From Azomonas tarimensis (GTDB lineage: Bacteria; Pseudomonadota; Gammaproteobacteria; Pseudomonadales; Pseudomonadaceae), in NCBI RefSeq assembly GCF_042648805.1, contig NZ_JBHRXZ010000033.1, positions 1-36,177 of the forward strand: a DNA stretch of 36,177 bases, in the 5' to 3' direction. Position 1 is the stretch's first letter; every line of letters begins with the position of its first letter. Positions 25,534-33,456 of this stretch are shown piece after piece. A program made the translations under genes and the position numbers. The notes below the pieces were generated by a model. It made no database searches. It saw only the letters and a program-made list of their open reading frames with translations, and was not told the DNA's origin.

Positions 25534-26289
25534 ATGTCGTTCGACAATCACTTCAAGGCCGTCTCGGCCCACTATGCCAGCAGCCGGCCGAGCTATCCGG
25601 ACGCGCTGTTCGCCTGGCTCGCGGCGCAGTGCGAGAGCCATGGACTGGCCTGGGATTGCGGCACGGGCAGCGGCCAAGCCGCGCTGGACCTGGCCGAGCG
25701 CTTCGAGCGGGTGTTGGCCACCGACGCCAGTCCGCAGCAGATTGCCTGTGCGCCCCGCCATCCGCGTGTGGACTACCGTGTCGCGCTGGCGCAGCAATCA
25801 AGCCTGCCGGCCCGCTCGGTCGACCTGATCACCGTGGCCCAAGCGCTGCACTGGTTCGACCTGCCTGCTTTCTATGCTGAAGCGCAACGGGTGCTCAAGC
25901 CAGGCGCGGTGATCGTCGCCTGGAGCTACGGGATCATCCAAGTGGAAGGCGAGGCGCTGAATGCGGAAGTTGCGCACTTCTACCACCGGGTGGTCGGCCC
26001 CTACTGGCCGGCCGAACGCCGCCATGTGGAAACGGGTTATCGCGAGCTGCCCTTCCCCTTTGCCGGCCTCGAAGCGCCGGCGCTGGCCATGACGCTGGAC
26101 TGGTCGCTGGCGCAACTGCTCGATTACCTGCGCAGCTGGTCCGCCACGGCGCGCTATCTTGAAGCCAGGGGCGAGGATCCGGTGACCCTGCTGGGCGAAC
26201 AGCTCGAGCCGCTGTGGGGCAAGGGGACGCGACAGGTACGCTGGCCGCTGGCGATCCGTGCGGGGCGACTTGGCAGGACGCCTGCCTAG
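25534..26289 (+). CDS. Class I SAM-dependent methyltransferase (trans-aconitate-methyltransferase-like)
   Basis: The 251-residue protein begins SFDNHFKAVSAHYASSRPSY, typical of small-molecule methyltransferases related to Crg1/trans-aconitate enzymes. SAM-binding motif I is DCGTGSGQAALDLA near residue 42, with the acidic end of strand 2 at LATDASPQQ. Motif post-II is VDLITVAQALHWFD near 100, and RVLKPGAVIVAWSYG gives motif III. The acceptor is unknown. The ATG follows GGAGAGCTGAG. It converges with the next methyltransferase gene (4-bp overlap of stops). Confidence 0.85.
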   Translation: MSFDNHFKAVSAHYASSRPSYPDALFAWLAAQCESHGLAWDCGTGSGQAALDLAERFERVLATDASPQQIACAPRHPRVDYRVALAQQSSLPARSVDLITVAQALHWFDLPAFYAEAQRVLKPGAVIVAWSYGIIQVEGEALNAEVAHFYHRVVGPYWPAERRHVETGYRELPFPFAGLEAPALAMTLDWSLAQLLDYLRSWSATARYLEARGEDPVTLLGEQLEPLWGKGTRQVRWPLAIRAGRLGRTPA

Positions 26290-26888
26290 GGCTTGCGCGC
26301 CACCAGCAGGAACACCGGATAATCCCTCTCGCCCCGGTGAACGTGAAATACCGTGTCGAAGCCAACCTCGGCAAAGCCGGCTGTCTCCACCTGGGCGGCC
26401 AGTGCATGGCGATCGAAGCCGTTGTGTCCGGTAAATCCGGCACCATGAAAGGAGCCGTCCTCGGCATCCAGGTCGGCTATGCATAGGTAGCCACCGGGTG
26501 TCAGCAGCCGGTTGAAGCACTGCAACAAGGCCCCGGTGTCCGCCACATGGTGGAGGGTCATCTGGGTGTAGAGGATCTCGAAGTGCTGATCTGGCAGGGG
26601 GTCGCTGGTAAGGTCCAGCTGCAGGGCCGCCATCGTTCCGGGGTCTTCCTGCGCGAGCTTCTCGCGCACCACTGCGAGCATGCCGGGCGAGTTGTCGGCC
26701 AGGGTCAGCGGGCCCAACCGCGAGCGCAAAGCGAAACTGAGCAGGCCGGTCCCGCAGCCGTATTCGAGACCACGCATGTCCGTGTTCAAGGGCACCCGCG
26801 CCACGATGCACTCGGCCACCGCCGCCGCCCGCTCCACTCGGGACCGCTCCGCGTCCCAGCCTTTGGCCCGCGTGTCGAATTCACTCAT
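26286..26888 (-). CDS. Class I SAM-dependent methyltransferase
   Basis: I choose ATG 26888, six bases after a GGAG, giving 200 residues (MSEFDTRAKGWDAERSRVER). Motif I is GLEYGCGTGLLSFAL near 40, followed by LTLADNSPGML; YTQMTLHHVADTGALLQCFN (near 108) and LLTPGGYLCIADLDAEDGSF are the post-I motifs of ubiquinone/menaquinone-type and small-molecule methyltransferases. Substrate unknown. It is not closely similar to the adjacent convergent methyltransferase, so this is not a recent tandem duplication. Confidence 0.82.
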   Translation of the reverse strand: MSEFDTRAKGWDAERSRVERAAAVAECIVARVPLNTDMRGLEYGCGTGLLSFALRSRLGPLTLADNSPGMLAVVREKLAQEDPGTMAALQLDLTSDPLPDQHFEILYTQMTLHHVADTGALLQCFNRLLTPGGYLCIADLDAEDGSFHGAGFTGHNGFDRHALAAQVETAGFAEVGFDTVFHVHRGERDYPVFLLVARKP

Positions 26889-27001
26889 GTCAGCTCCGTC
26901 CTGCCGTGTTCCGGCCAAGCATAGTCGAGGTTGAAACATCCGGCAGAACCTGTGCATGAGCCGTTCGGTTACCCTGCCTGCCTTTTCTCCGGGAGACGGG
27001 C

Positions 27002-27433
27002 ATGGCCGGACTCGGCGGCTACTTCGGCTTGTTTTTCGCGGCGTTGATCGCCGCCACCCTGCTGCCGGCGCAATCCGAAGCCGTGCTGGCCGGCCTGCTG
27101 CTGGCCGGCGCCCACCCGGCCATGGCGCTCTTGGCGGTGGCGACCCTGGGCAACGTCCTGGGTTCGCTGATCAACTGGTGGCTTGGACGAGGCATCGAAG
27201 CCTTCCGCCATCGCCGCTGGTTTCCAGTCAACGAGCGGCAGCTGGCGCGCGCGCAGCGCGGTTATCAGCGGTGGGGCTATTGGTCGTTACTCCTGAGCTG
27301 GGTGCCGATCATCGGCGACCCGCTTACCGTGATGGCGGGGGTCATGCGCGAACCCCTGTGGCGATTTCTCCTTATCGTGACCTTGGCCAAGGGCGGGCGC
27401 TATCTGGTGCTCGTCGCCTTGATTAAAGTTTGA
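27002..27433 (+). CDS. YqaA-like small membrane protein (DedA/VTT superfamily)
   Basis: The 143-residue inner-membrane protein has about four hydrophobic segments, starting YFGLFFAALIAATLLPAQSE. Family-like features are LPAQSEAVL, GNVLGSLINWWLGRG near residue 50, the basic loop RHRRWF, and WVPIIGDPLTVMAGVMR near 100, which corresponds to the conserved G-D-P re-entrant region of YqaA/DedA proteins. DedA-superfamily members are linked to lipid scrambling and envelope homeostasis; the role of this short type is uncertain. It is preceded by GGGAGACGGGC and divergent from the methyltransferase. Confidence 0.78.
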   Translation: MAGLGGYFGLFFAALIAATLLPAQSEAVLAGLLLAGAHPAMALLAVATLGNVLGSLINWWLGRGIEAFRHRRWFPVNERQLARAQRGYQRWGYWSLLLSWVPIIGDPLTVMAGVMREPLWRFLLIVTLAKGGRYLVLVALIKV

Positions 27434-27551
27434 CGTTTTATTGGCGACAGAGATAAGACCAAAGGCATGTTGCCGTTAAGGCTTTTACCTATTGCTGTCC
27501 AAATCATCCGAATGCAATGATCATTCGTCATACAAGAATATAGACATAGCC

Positions 27552-29117
27552 ATGCGGAATAACGGACCTGTGACAAACGTCGAGCGTACCTTTCCAGCCG
27601 AGCAGCGCTTGATCTCGGCGACCGATACGCATGGCAACATCCTCTACTGCAACGACGAATTCGAGCGGATCAGCGGCTATTCGCGCGACGAACTCCTTGG
27701 CAGCCCCCACAATCTGGTCCGCCACCCTGACATGCCCGAAGCCGTGTTCGCCCTCATGTGGCGTTACCTCAAGGCCGGCAAGAGCTGGATGGGCATAGTC
27801 AAGAACCGCACCAAGAACGGCGACCATTACTGGGTCAACGCCTACGTCACTCCGATCATGGAAAACGGCCGGGTCTCCGGCTACGAGTCGGTACGGGTCA
27901 AGCCCTCCGCCGAGCAGGTCGCGCGCGCCGAGGCCCTGTATGCGCGCATCCGCGCGGGCAAGCGGCCAATTCCCTTGCAGAAGCGACTAGCCGACCTGGG
28001 CAGACGCGCCAGTGTCCCGCTGGCAGCCGCGCTGCTGGCCCTCGGCAGCGCCGTCCTGCTCCCCACCGCATTGGCGATGCCGCTGACGGTAGCACTGTTC
28101 CTGCTGGTGGGCTGGGTCGGCTGCGCACGCGAAAAGGCCCATGTCGAAGGGGTGCTGACCGGCTCTCCACAGGTCTATGCCGACCCGCTCAGCGCCCTGA
28201 CCTATACCGATAAGCAAGGCCCGGTGGCCCTGCTGGAAATGATGGCCATCAGCGAGCAGGCCCGCCTGCGCACCGCCCTTACACGACTGAACGACATGTC
28301 CAGCCAGGTCGCCGAGGCTGCCGCCGACTCATCTTCCCTGTCCCGCGATACCGAACAGGCGCTGCAGCATCAGCGTGCCGAGACCGACATGACGGCTGCT
28401 GCCGTGACTGAAATGGCCGCATCGATCAGTGAGGTCGCCGGCCATGTTCAGGTCACCGCCAGCGAGGCCCAGACCGCGGCGCAACTGGCACAGCGCTGCA
28501 GCTCGGTTTCGGAAACCTCGCGCCTGGCGATCCGGGGACTGGCCCGACGGGTTTCGGAAATCAGCGCCGCGGTCGATCACCTGGCAGGTGAAACCCAGCA
28601 GATCATGTCGGTCGCCGACATCATCAAGAGCATTGCCGATCAGACCAACCTGCTGGCGCTGAACGCTGCCATCGAGGCCGCCCGCGCAGGCGAGCATGGT
28701 CGCGGTTTTGCCGTGGTGGCCGACGAGGTCCGCGCCCTCGCCAGCAAGACCCGCGCCTCGACCGAACAGATCCAGGGCATCATCGAGAGTCTGAAACAGG
28801 GTGCCGACGGCGCGGTGTCGATCGCCAAGACCGGCCTGCAGGAAGCCGACCGCGGCGTCCAGCAGGTCACCGAGACCCAGCAGGCGCTGCAGGGCATCAG
28901 TGAAGCGGTGGAGCGCATCAGCAGCATGAGCCTGCAGATGGCCGCGGCCTCCGAACAGCAGTCCCATGTCGCCGAAGACATCGCCCGACAGGTGAACAAT
29001 GTCGCGGCCACCGTGGAGAGGACCACCACCAACGCCAACACCGCGGCCGAGCGCGGCCAGCAATTACAGGGCATTTCGGTGGACCTGCGCGCGCTGGTGG
29101 AGCGCTTCAACCGCTAG
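27552..29117 (+). CDS. aer: Aerotaxis receptor Aer (PAS-type methyl-accepting chemotaxis protein)
   Basis: I choose ATG 27552 (MRNNGPVTNVERTFPAEQRL), which matches the start of Pseudomonas Aer; the upstream ATG adds an unrelated stretch. The product has 521 residues. The FAD-type PAS domain spans about 15-115 (SATDTHGNILYCNDEFERIS; YSRDELLGSPHNLVRHPDMP; NRTKNGDHYWVNAYV). A hydrophobic hairpin at 156-191 anchors it in the inner membrane without a periplasmic sensor domain. The C-terminal half is the signalling coiled coil with the conserved tip NLLALNAAIEAARAGEHGRG and FAVVADEVRALA (about 365-400) that contacts CheA/CheW. It would steer swimming by redox or oxygen state. It appears monocistronic. 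Confidence 0.92.
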   Translation: MRNNGPVTNVERTFPAEQRLISATDTHGNILYCNDEFERISGYSRDELLGSPHNLVRHPDMPEAVFALMWRYLKAGKSWMGIVKNRTKNGDHYWVNAYVTPIMENGRVSGYESVRVKPSAEQVARAEALYARIRAGKRPIPLQKRLADLGRRASVPLAAALLALGSAVLLPTALAMPLTVALFLLVGWVGCAREKAHVEGVLTGSPQVYADPLSALTYTDKQGPVALLEMMAISEQARLRTALTRLNDMSSQVAEAAADSSSLSRDTEQALQHQRAETDMTAAAVTEMAASISEVAGHVQVTASEAQTAAQLAQRCSSVSETSRLAIRGLARRVSEISAAVDHLAGETQQIMSVADIIKSIADQTNLLALNAAIEAARAGEHGRGFAVVADEVRALASKTRASTEQIQGIIESLKQGADGAVSIAKTGLQEADRGVQQVTETQQALQGISEAVERISSMSLQMAAASEQQSHVAEDIARQVNNVAATVERTTTNANTAAERGQQLQGISVDLRALVERFNR

Positions 29118-29173
29118 AGAACGGGAACGCCGGGCTCCCGACTCACTCCAACCGAGACAGCCCGGAGCTCCCC

Positions 29174-29752
29174 ATGACCGACGACACCCCTCTCTGGCAA
29201 TGGTCGCTGGACCGCTTCCGCCGGGAAACCGCCAGCAGCCAGCCCACCCCCGGCTGCGGCGCTGCTTCGGTGATAGCCGCGGATATCGGCCTGGCACTGG
29301 TCCTCAAGGGGCTGCGCATTACCGCGGCAAAACGGTCCACACCCGAACTCCAGCACCTGCTGAGCCAGGGCGACGCCCTGCTGGAACGCCTAGGCGAGTT
29401 CGCCAACGATGACATACGTGCCTTCAGCCGCTACCTGCAGGCCAGCCAGACCGGTGAAATCGCTCCGACCGAGGCCGCCCGGCAGGCCTGTGCCGTGCCT
29501 CTGGCCACCGGGCACGCTTGCCTCGAAGCGCTGAAGCTGGCCACCGCGGCTTGGCCGCTGTGCGCGGTAATAGTGCGCAGCGATGTCCAGGCGGGCGCCC
29601 TGCTGATCCGCGCCGGACTCGATGCAGTCCTGCTCAACGTGGATGCCGACCTTCCCAGTCTCGAAGACGACATCGCCCGGACGCGCGCGAGCGAAGCGAG
29701 ACAGCGATTGCAGCGGGATGCCCGTGCGTTACATATGCCTTGGGCTACCTGA
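29174..29752 (+). CDS. Cyclodeaminase/cyclohydrolase family protein
   Basis: The 192-residue helical protein resembles the FTCD C-terminal domain (formimidoyl-tetrahydrofolate cyclodeaminase or methenyl-tetrahydrofolate cyclohydrolase, FchA-like). Family features are the start LWQWSLDRFRRETASSQPTP, GCGAASVIAADIGLALV where the usual PTPGGGS loop has Cys in place of a Gly, a DDIRAFSRYLQA helix, PLATGHACLEAL, and SDVQAGALLIRAGLDAVLLNV. No formimidoyltransferase partner is nearby, so the substrate is open. It begins 56 bp after aer, behind CCCGGAGCTCCCC, and may be read from the same message. Confidence 0.8.
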   Translation: MTDDTPLWQWSLDRFRRETASSQPTPGCGAASVIAADIGLALVLKGLRITAAKRSTPELQHLLSQGDALLERLGEFANDDIRAFSRYLQASQTGEIAPTEAARQACAVPLATGHACLEALKLATAAWPLCAVIVRSDVQAGALLIRAGLDAVLLNVDADLPSLEDDIARTRASEARQRLQRDARALHMPWAT

Positions 29753-29829
29753 TATACAAACCCCTCGGAAGCGAACCGCGAGACAAAATATTTTAAGAAA
29801 AGTTCTTGAAGAAGCAGGAAAAATAAAGG

Positions 29830-29857
29830 TTTACAGCGCTCCCAAAGCGAGTAAAGT
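29830..29857 (+). promoter_or_regulatory. Candidate promoter of the cold-shock gene
   Basis: TTTACA (29830-29835) and TAAAGT (29852-29857) with 16-bp spacing resemble a sigma-70 promoter in a locally AT-rich stretch. Transcription from it would give a 5' leader of about 140 bases before the cold-shock gene, like the long thermo-responsive leaders of csp messages. Confidence 0.45.
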
Positions 29858-30006
29858 AGCGCCACTGTTCTGCAATTGTCATTTCGATACCAGTTTGATG
29901 CTCTGAATCTTCAGGATATACATCTCCTCGGCTCGTTTTACTCTTGTTATTCAGTCTCGGCCTGGGTGTTCCAGCGTCGCGATTCTTTTTACCTTGGAGA
30001 TATATC

Positions 30007-30216
30007 ATGTCCACTCGTCAAACTGGCGTCGTAAAATGGTTCAACGATGAGAAAGGCTTCGGCTTCATCACCCCGCAAGAAGGTGCTGACCTCTTCGTTC
30101 ACTACCGCTCGATCGAAAGCGCCGGCTTCAAGAGCCTGAGCGAAGGTCAGAATGTCAGCTTCCTGGTCGTAAAGGGCCAGAAAGGTCTGCAGGCTGATCA
30201 GGTTCAAGTCATCTAA
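30007..30216 (+). CDS. CspA-family cold-shock protein
   Basis: The 69-residue single-domain protein contains both RNA-binding motifs: KWFNDEKGFGFITP (RNP1, KGFGFI) and DLFVHYRSI (RNP2-like), with the usual GxVK start (TGVVKWFN) and the closing GLQADQVQVI. It binds single-stranded RNA/DNA as a chaperone in the cytoplasm. ATG 30007 follows GGAG by eight bases. A long leader precedes it and a strong terminator follows. Tyr in VHYRSI replaces the more common FVHFSAI aromatic/serine pattern. Confidence 0.95.
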   Translation: MSTRQTGVVKWFNDEKGFGFITPQEGADLFVHYRSIESAGFKSLSEGQNVSFLVVKGQKGLQADQVQVI

Positions 30217-30233
30217 GACTTGAAACCGCAAAG

Positions 30234-30258
30234 AGCCCCGTTCCGACGGGGCTTTTTT
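30234..30258 (+). terminator. Rho-independent terminator of the cold-shock gene
   Basis: AGCCCCG (30234-30240), loop TTCCGA, CGGGGCT (30247-30253), then six T residues. It lies 17 bp after the cold-shock stop codon. Confidence 0.9.
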
Positions 30259-30290
30259 ATTGTTGCATCGCCAGCTATCGGCATAGCTCT

Positions 30291-30450
30291 CTAGCCGGCT
30301 TCATCGCTCGTATCCTCCCTGCGACCAAGCAACCCCTGCCGCCTCGCGTTCCGCCTACGTTTCCTTTCGGATCGTTCCACGTCCTCGCACAGCAGATGCG
30401 CCTTGCGCAGCCCCAGTGATCCCGAGCCGCTCCCTGAATCCCCGGTACAA
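30291..30450 (-). pseudogene. Possible frameshifted small basic ORF
   Basis: On the minus strand two adjacent frames read as one plausible basic peptide if a G is removed from the GGGG run near 30407: YRGFRERLGITG then LRKAHLLCEDVERSERKRRR and so on to DTSDEAG and a TAG at 30291. No ATG with a ribosome-binding site precedes it (a TTG at 30450 is the only candidate). I do not recognise a family. It could be a broken gene, an assembly error in a homopolymer, or chance. Confidence 0.22.
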
Positions 30451-30481
30451 CCCGGTGGATCGTCACTGCATGGAACCTCGA

Positions 30482-31159
30482 ATGTCGGGTTATCAGATCA
30501 AGCACGAAACCGTCCGCGTGGGGCCGATGCTGTTCACCCTGCGCGTGTTGCTCGATCACGAGCAGTACGACGACCCCAACGGCGCAGCACAGCGACTCGG
30601 CATAAGCCCCGACTGCTGGTCACTGTTTGGCCAGGTCTGGCCTTCCGGCCAGGTGTTGGCCGAGGCCATGGGCCTTCTGGACGTGGAAAGCCTGCGCATT
30701 CTCGAACTGGGCGCCGGCCTGGCGCTGGCCAGCCTCGTCGCCCACCGCCGCGGGGCGGATGTCACCGTCAGCGACTATCACCCGGAGATCCCCGCCTTTC
30801 TTCAGGCGAACCTGGCGTTGAATGGCCTGGGGCCGCTCAAGTATTACCCCGCCGACTGGTCCGCTGAAGCGGTCGGACTGGGCCAGTTCGACCTGATCAT
30901 CGGCAGCGACCTGCTCTACGAATCGGTTCATCCGGCAATGCTCGCCGACTTCATCGACCGGCATTCGGCCGACAACGTGGATATTCTGCTGGTCGATCCG
31001 GATCGGGGCTATGGCGACGCCTTTCGCCTGGAGATGGCCGAGCTCGAATACAGCACCCGCACCACCCGGGTCGACCGACTGCTGGACAATGGAGAACGCT
31101 ACCGTGGCGCCATGCTCCACTTCAGTCGCGATGAGCGCCAGCCGGTTCCAGCACGCTAG
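30482..31159 (+). CDS. METTL21-like class I methyltransferase
   Basis: I choose ATG 30482 (MSGYQIKHETVRVGPMLFTL), giving 225 residues; an ATG at 30470 adds four. Motif I is LRILELGAGLALASLVAHRR near residue 76, followed by VTVSDYHPEI; DLIIGSDLLYESVHPAML near 138 is the D-L-Y motif of METTL21/lysine-methyltransferase-like (Methyltransf_16) enzymes. The FGQVWPSGQVLAEAM strand is the usual W-P entry motif of that group. Bacterial members probably modify proteins or small molecules; the target is unknown. The stop overlaps the convergent hydrolase gene by 4 bp. Confidence 0.8.
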   Translation: MSGYQIKHETVRVGPMLFTLRVLLDHEQYDDPNGAAQRLGISPDCWSLFGQVWPSGQVLAEAMGLLDVESLRILELGAGLALASLVAHRRGADVTVSDYHPEIPAFLQANLALNGLGPLKYYPADWSAEAVGLGQFDLIIGSDLLYESVHPAMLADFIDRHSADNVDILLVDPDRGYGDAFRLEMAELEYSTRTTRVDRLLDNGERYRGAMLHFSRDERQPVPAR

Positions 31160-32079
31160 TCCTGAGCCAGGCCGGCCATCTCGAACTGCAGCTGGCCGGC
31201 CCCGAGCAAGGCAGCGATGGCGTCGGCATAGCTGCGCCGCGCCAGGCGCATGCTGTTGTTGTGATTGGCCCCCTCGACCAGCAGCAGCTGCTTGGGCTGG
31301 TCCGCCGCCTCGTATAGGGCCTCGCCCAAACGCGCGGGCACATAGTTGTCCTCGGTACCGTGCACTACCAGCAACGGCACACCGATGCGATTCACCTTGG
31401 CCGCCGAGTCGAAGCGCTGGGTCAGCAGCCAGTGAACCGGCAATGACGTGTCGATGACCACCGCGGCCGCCTCGCCCAGCGAGGTGAAGGTGGACTCGAC
31501 GATCACGCCGACGACTTCGGGCAATTGACCGACACTTTCCCGGGCAAGCGCAGCTGCCAGGTCGACCGCCACCGCGCCGCCCAGGGAGTGGCCGTAGATG
31601 AGCCGCTTTGCCGGATCGGGCTGCAGCGTCTTCAGGTACTCCCAGGCGACCCGGGCATCTGCATAGACGCTCGTCTCCGAAGGGATTCCGCCACGGCTGC
31701 GGCCGAAGCCCCGGTAGTCGATCGCCAGAACGGAAAAGCCGAAGTCGCGCAGCTGCTCGATGCGAAACAGATGCCCGGTGAGGTTCCAGCGGACCCCGTG
31801 GAGGTACAGCAGGGTCGGCGCGTCACCTTCCGGATGGGCCCACCACCAGGCATGAAGGCTTTCATCCGGCGTGAAGTGTTCGGCGCGCAGTTCAAGCTCC
31901 TCGACCGACTCGGGAATGCCCCGGTACCAGCCCGCGTCGCTGGCCTCGACACGGAACACCAGCTCCCGCTCCTTCTGCTCGAGCAGTTCGCAACCGCGCG
32001 GCAGCGCCATGACCAGCGCCGCCATGACACTGATCCCCAGCCAATGTCGTCTTACCCTGCGCCAGATCCGATGTCTCAT
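31156..32079 (-). CDS. Alpha/beta hydrolase, membrane-anchored or exported
   Basis: I choose ATG 32079, seven bases after GGGAG, giving 307 residues (MRHRIWRRVRRHWLGISVMA). The N-terminus is strongly basic followed by a short hydrophobic segment (LGISVMAALVMALPRG), suggesting a signal anchor or export. The hydrolase core shows the oxyanion strand LLYLHGVRWN near 107, YRGFGRSRG near 140, the nucleophile elbow IYGHSLGGAVA with the catalytic Ser near 182, LVVHGTEDNYVP with the acid Asp near 255, and the His in EGANHNN near 280. It is similar in layout to the BEM46/YqkD-like serine hydrolases. Substrate unknown. It is divergent from the riboswitch operon. Confidence 0.85.
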   Translation of the reverse strand: MRHRIWRRVRRHWLGISVMAALVMALPRGCELLEQKERELVFRVEASDAGWYRGIPESVEELELRAEHFTPDESLHAWWWAHPEGDAPTLLYLHGVRWNLTGHLFRIEQLRDFGFSVLAIDYRGFGRSRGGIPSETSVYADARVAWEYLKTLQPDPAKRLIYGHSLGGAVAVDLAAALARESVGQLPEVVGVIVESTFTSLGEAAAVVIDTSLPVHWLLTQRFDSAAKVNRIGVPLLVVHGTEDNYVPARLGEALYEAADQPKQLLLVEGANHNNSMRLARRSYADAIAALLGAGQLQFEMAGLAQD

Positions 32080-32321
32080 GCACTTCTCCCATGGATAAGG
32101 ATGACCGCGCTCTCCAGGCGCCCTATGTCCGCTCCCTGTCACGTCAGCGCTTCCTGACGAGGCATGTGTCGCGTTGATGCACCAATAAAAGGCGTTTCGC
32201 TGTCCGGCGCACCAACCCCACCTACCCCACCAGCCCTCTGACAGCGCATTCTTTGAAAGGCTACCGCCTCGCAAGGGGCTGGCGCAGTATTTGCTATGTA
32301 CCATTTGCTACAAGTCCCCAG

Positions 32322-32377
32322 TCCCGGGACGACCCGGGGATGGCCAACTGCGCCATCGACACTTCTGGACGGCCAGG
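32322..32377 (+). promoter_or_regulatory. Guanidine-II (mini-ykkC) riboswitch
   Basis: Two hairpins with the diagnostic ACGR tetraloops stand in tandem. Hairpin 1: CCCGGG (32323-32328), loop ACGA (32329-32332), CCCGGG (32333-32338), 6 bp plus a U-G closing pair. Hairpin 2: CTGG (32365-32368), loop ACGG (32369-32372), CCAG (32373-32376), 4 bp plus a U-G pair. The linker is about 25 bases. Both loops are framed by the GG-ACGR-CC context of the class, and hairpin 2 ends 17 bases before an AGGAGG ribosome-binding site (32394-32399), consistent with translational control. In this class guanidine binds both loops, which dock as a pair. I could not identify the anti-Shine-Dalgarno strand by eye. The rest of the 32080-32321 gap must hold the divergent promoters; none is assignable with confidence. 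Confidence 0.82.
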
Positions 32378-32403
32378 TAACTCATGAGAAATCAGGAGGT
32401 TGC

Positions 32404-33456
32404 ATGGCATCCTCGATTGCATCCCCACATACCGCCTTCAAGAGGCTACCGCTGGTCGACATCGCTCGGCTGTTCAGCGATGCCCCTGAGCAGCGCCTGT
32501 CGGCTGCCGAGAAACTGGGCAAGGCCACGCGCGAAGCAGGCTTTCTCTACATCACGGGCCACGGCATCGATCCGGCGCTGATCGAGCGCCTCAGGCAGCG
32601 CACCGCCGAGTACTTCGCCCAACCGCTGCAAACCAAGATGCGCGACTACATCGGCCAGTCCAGCAACCACAGTGGTTATGTGCCGGAGGGCGAAGAAGAG
32701 TTCGCTTCTGCCACGGTGGATCACAAGGAAGCCTATGACCTTGGCTTCGACCTGCAAGACCCGGCGCTCCAGCGACCCATGCTCGGCGCCAACCAGTGGC
32801 CCGACCTGCCGGGGTTCAAGGAAGACATCAAGGCCTATTACGAGGCCGTACTCGGGTTGAGCAGGACCCTTTTCCAGGGTTTTGCCCTGGCCTTGGGGCT
32901 GCCCGAGGACAGCTTTCTGCGTCATGTCAACCAACCGCCGAGCCAGTTGCGCCTGATCCACTACCCCTACAACCCGGACGCACCGGTCGACCGTCCCGGC
33001 ATTGGCGCGCACACCGATTACGAGTGCTTCACCATCCTGTTGCCGACCGCGCCAGGGCTGGAAGTACTCAACGGCGCCGGCGAATGGATCGACGCGCCGG
33101 TCATGGAGGGAGCCTTCGTCATCAACATCGGCGACATGATGGAGGTACTGAGCAATGGCTCCTTTGTTGCCACCTCGCACCGAGTGCGCAAGGTGGCCGA
33201 GGAGCGCTACTCCTTCCCGCTGTTCTGCGCCTGCGACTACGACACCCTGATCGCACCGGCACCTGCACTGCTAAGGGAAGGCGAGACCAGCCGCTACGAG
33301 CCGCTGATCTGCGGCGAACATTTGTTCGCCCAGACCGCGCAAACCTTCGGTTACCTCAAGCGCCGGCTCGAATCCGGTGAGCTGAAGCTGCCCGAAAATG
33401 CCAAGGGTCTCTCCTCCTTTGGCTACAAGGCCAAGTATGACGAGGTGCAGCCATGA
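32404..33456 (+). CDS. Isopenicillin N synthase-family Fe(II) dioxygenase
   Basis: ATG 32404 follows AGGAGG by four bases; the product has 350 residues. The non-haem iron facial triad is visible as HTD (His203, Asp205) and His259 of ATSHRVRKV, and the 2-oxoglutarate-type RxS is RYS (Arg268, Ser270); spacing His to Arg (nine) equals that in isopenicillin N synthase. The N-terminal DIOX_N-like domain reads PLVDIARLF, REAGFLYITGHGID and SGYVPEGEEEF. It probably hydroxylates or oxidatively cleaves a small substrate with O2 and 2-oxoglutarate in the cytoplasm. It is the first gene of an operon behind a guanidine-II riboswitch; related enzymes such as the ethylene-forming enzyme act on guanidino compounds. 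A guanidino or N-alkylguanidine substrate is therefore my inference. Confidence 0.88.
   Translation: MASSIASPHTAFKRLPLVDIARLFSDAPEQRLSAAEKLGKATREAGFLYITGHGIDPALIERLRQRTAEYFAQPLQTKMRDYIGQSSNHSGYVPEGEEEFASATVDHKEAYDLGFDLQDPALQRPMLGANQWPDLPGFKEDIKAYYEAVLGLSRTLFQGFALALGLPEDSFLRHVNQPPSQLRLIHYPYNPDAPVDRPGIGAHTDYECFTILLPTAPGLEVLNGAGEWIDAPVMEGAFVINIGDMMEVLSNGSFVATSHRVRKVAEERYSFPLFCACDYDTLIAPAPALLREGETSRYEPLICGEHLFAQTAQTFGYLKRRLESGELKLPENAKGLSSFGYKAKYDEVQP

Noticed and set aside
25798..26811. 337-aa minus-strand gene
   Set aside because: Overlaps both methyltransferase genes, which carry clear SAM-binding motifs; its sequence is shadow-like.
32322..32377. Guanidine-I or guanidine-III riboswitch, or a simple terminator pair
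   Set aside because: The structure is two short ACGR-looped hairpins, not the long ykkC or pseudoknotted class III fold, and no U-run follows either hairpin.
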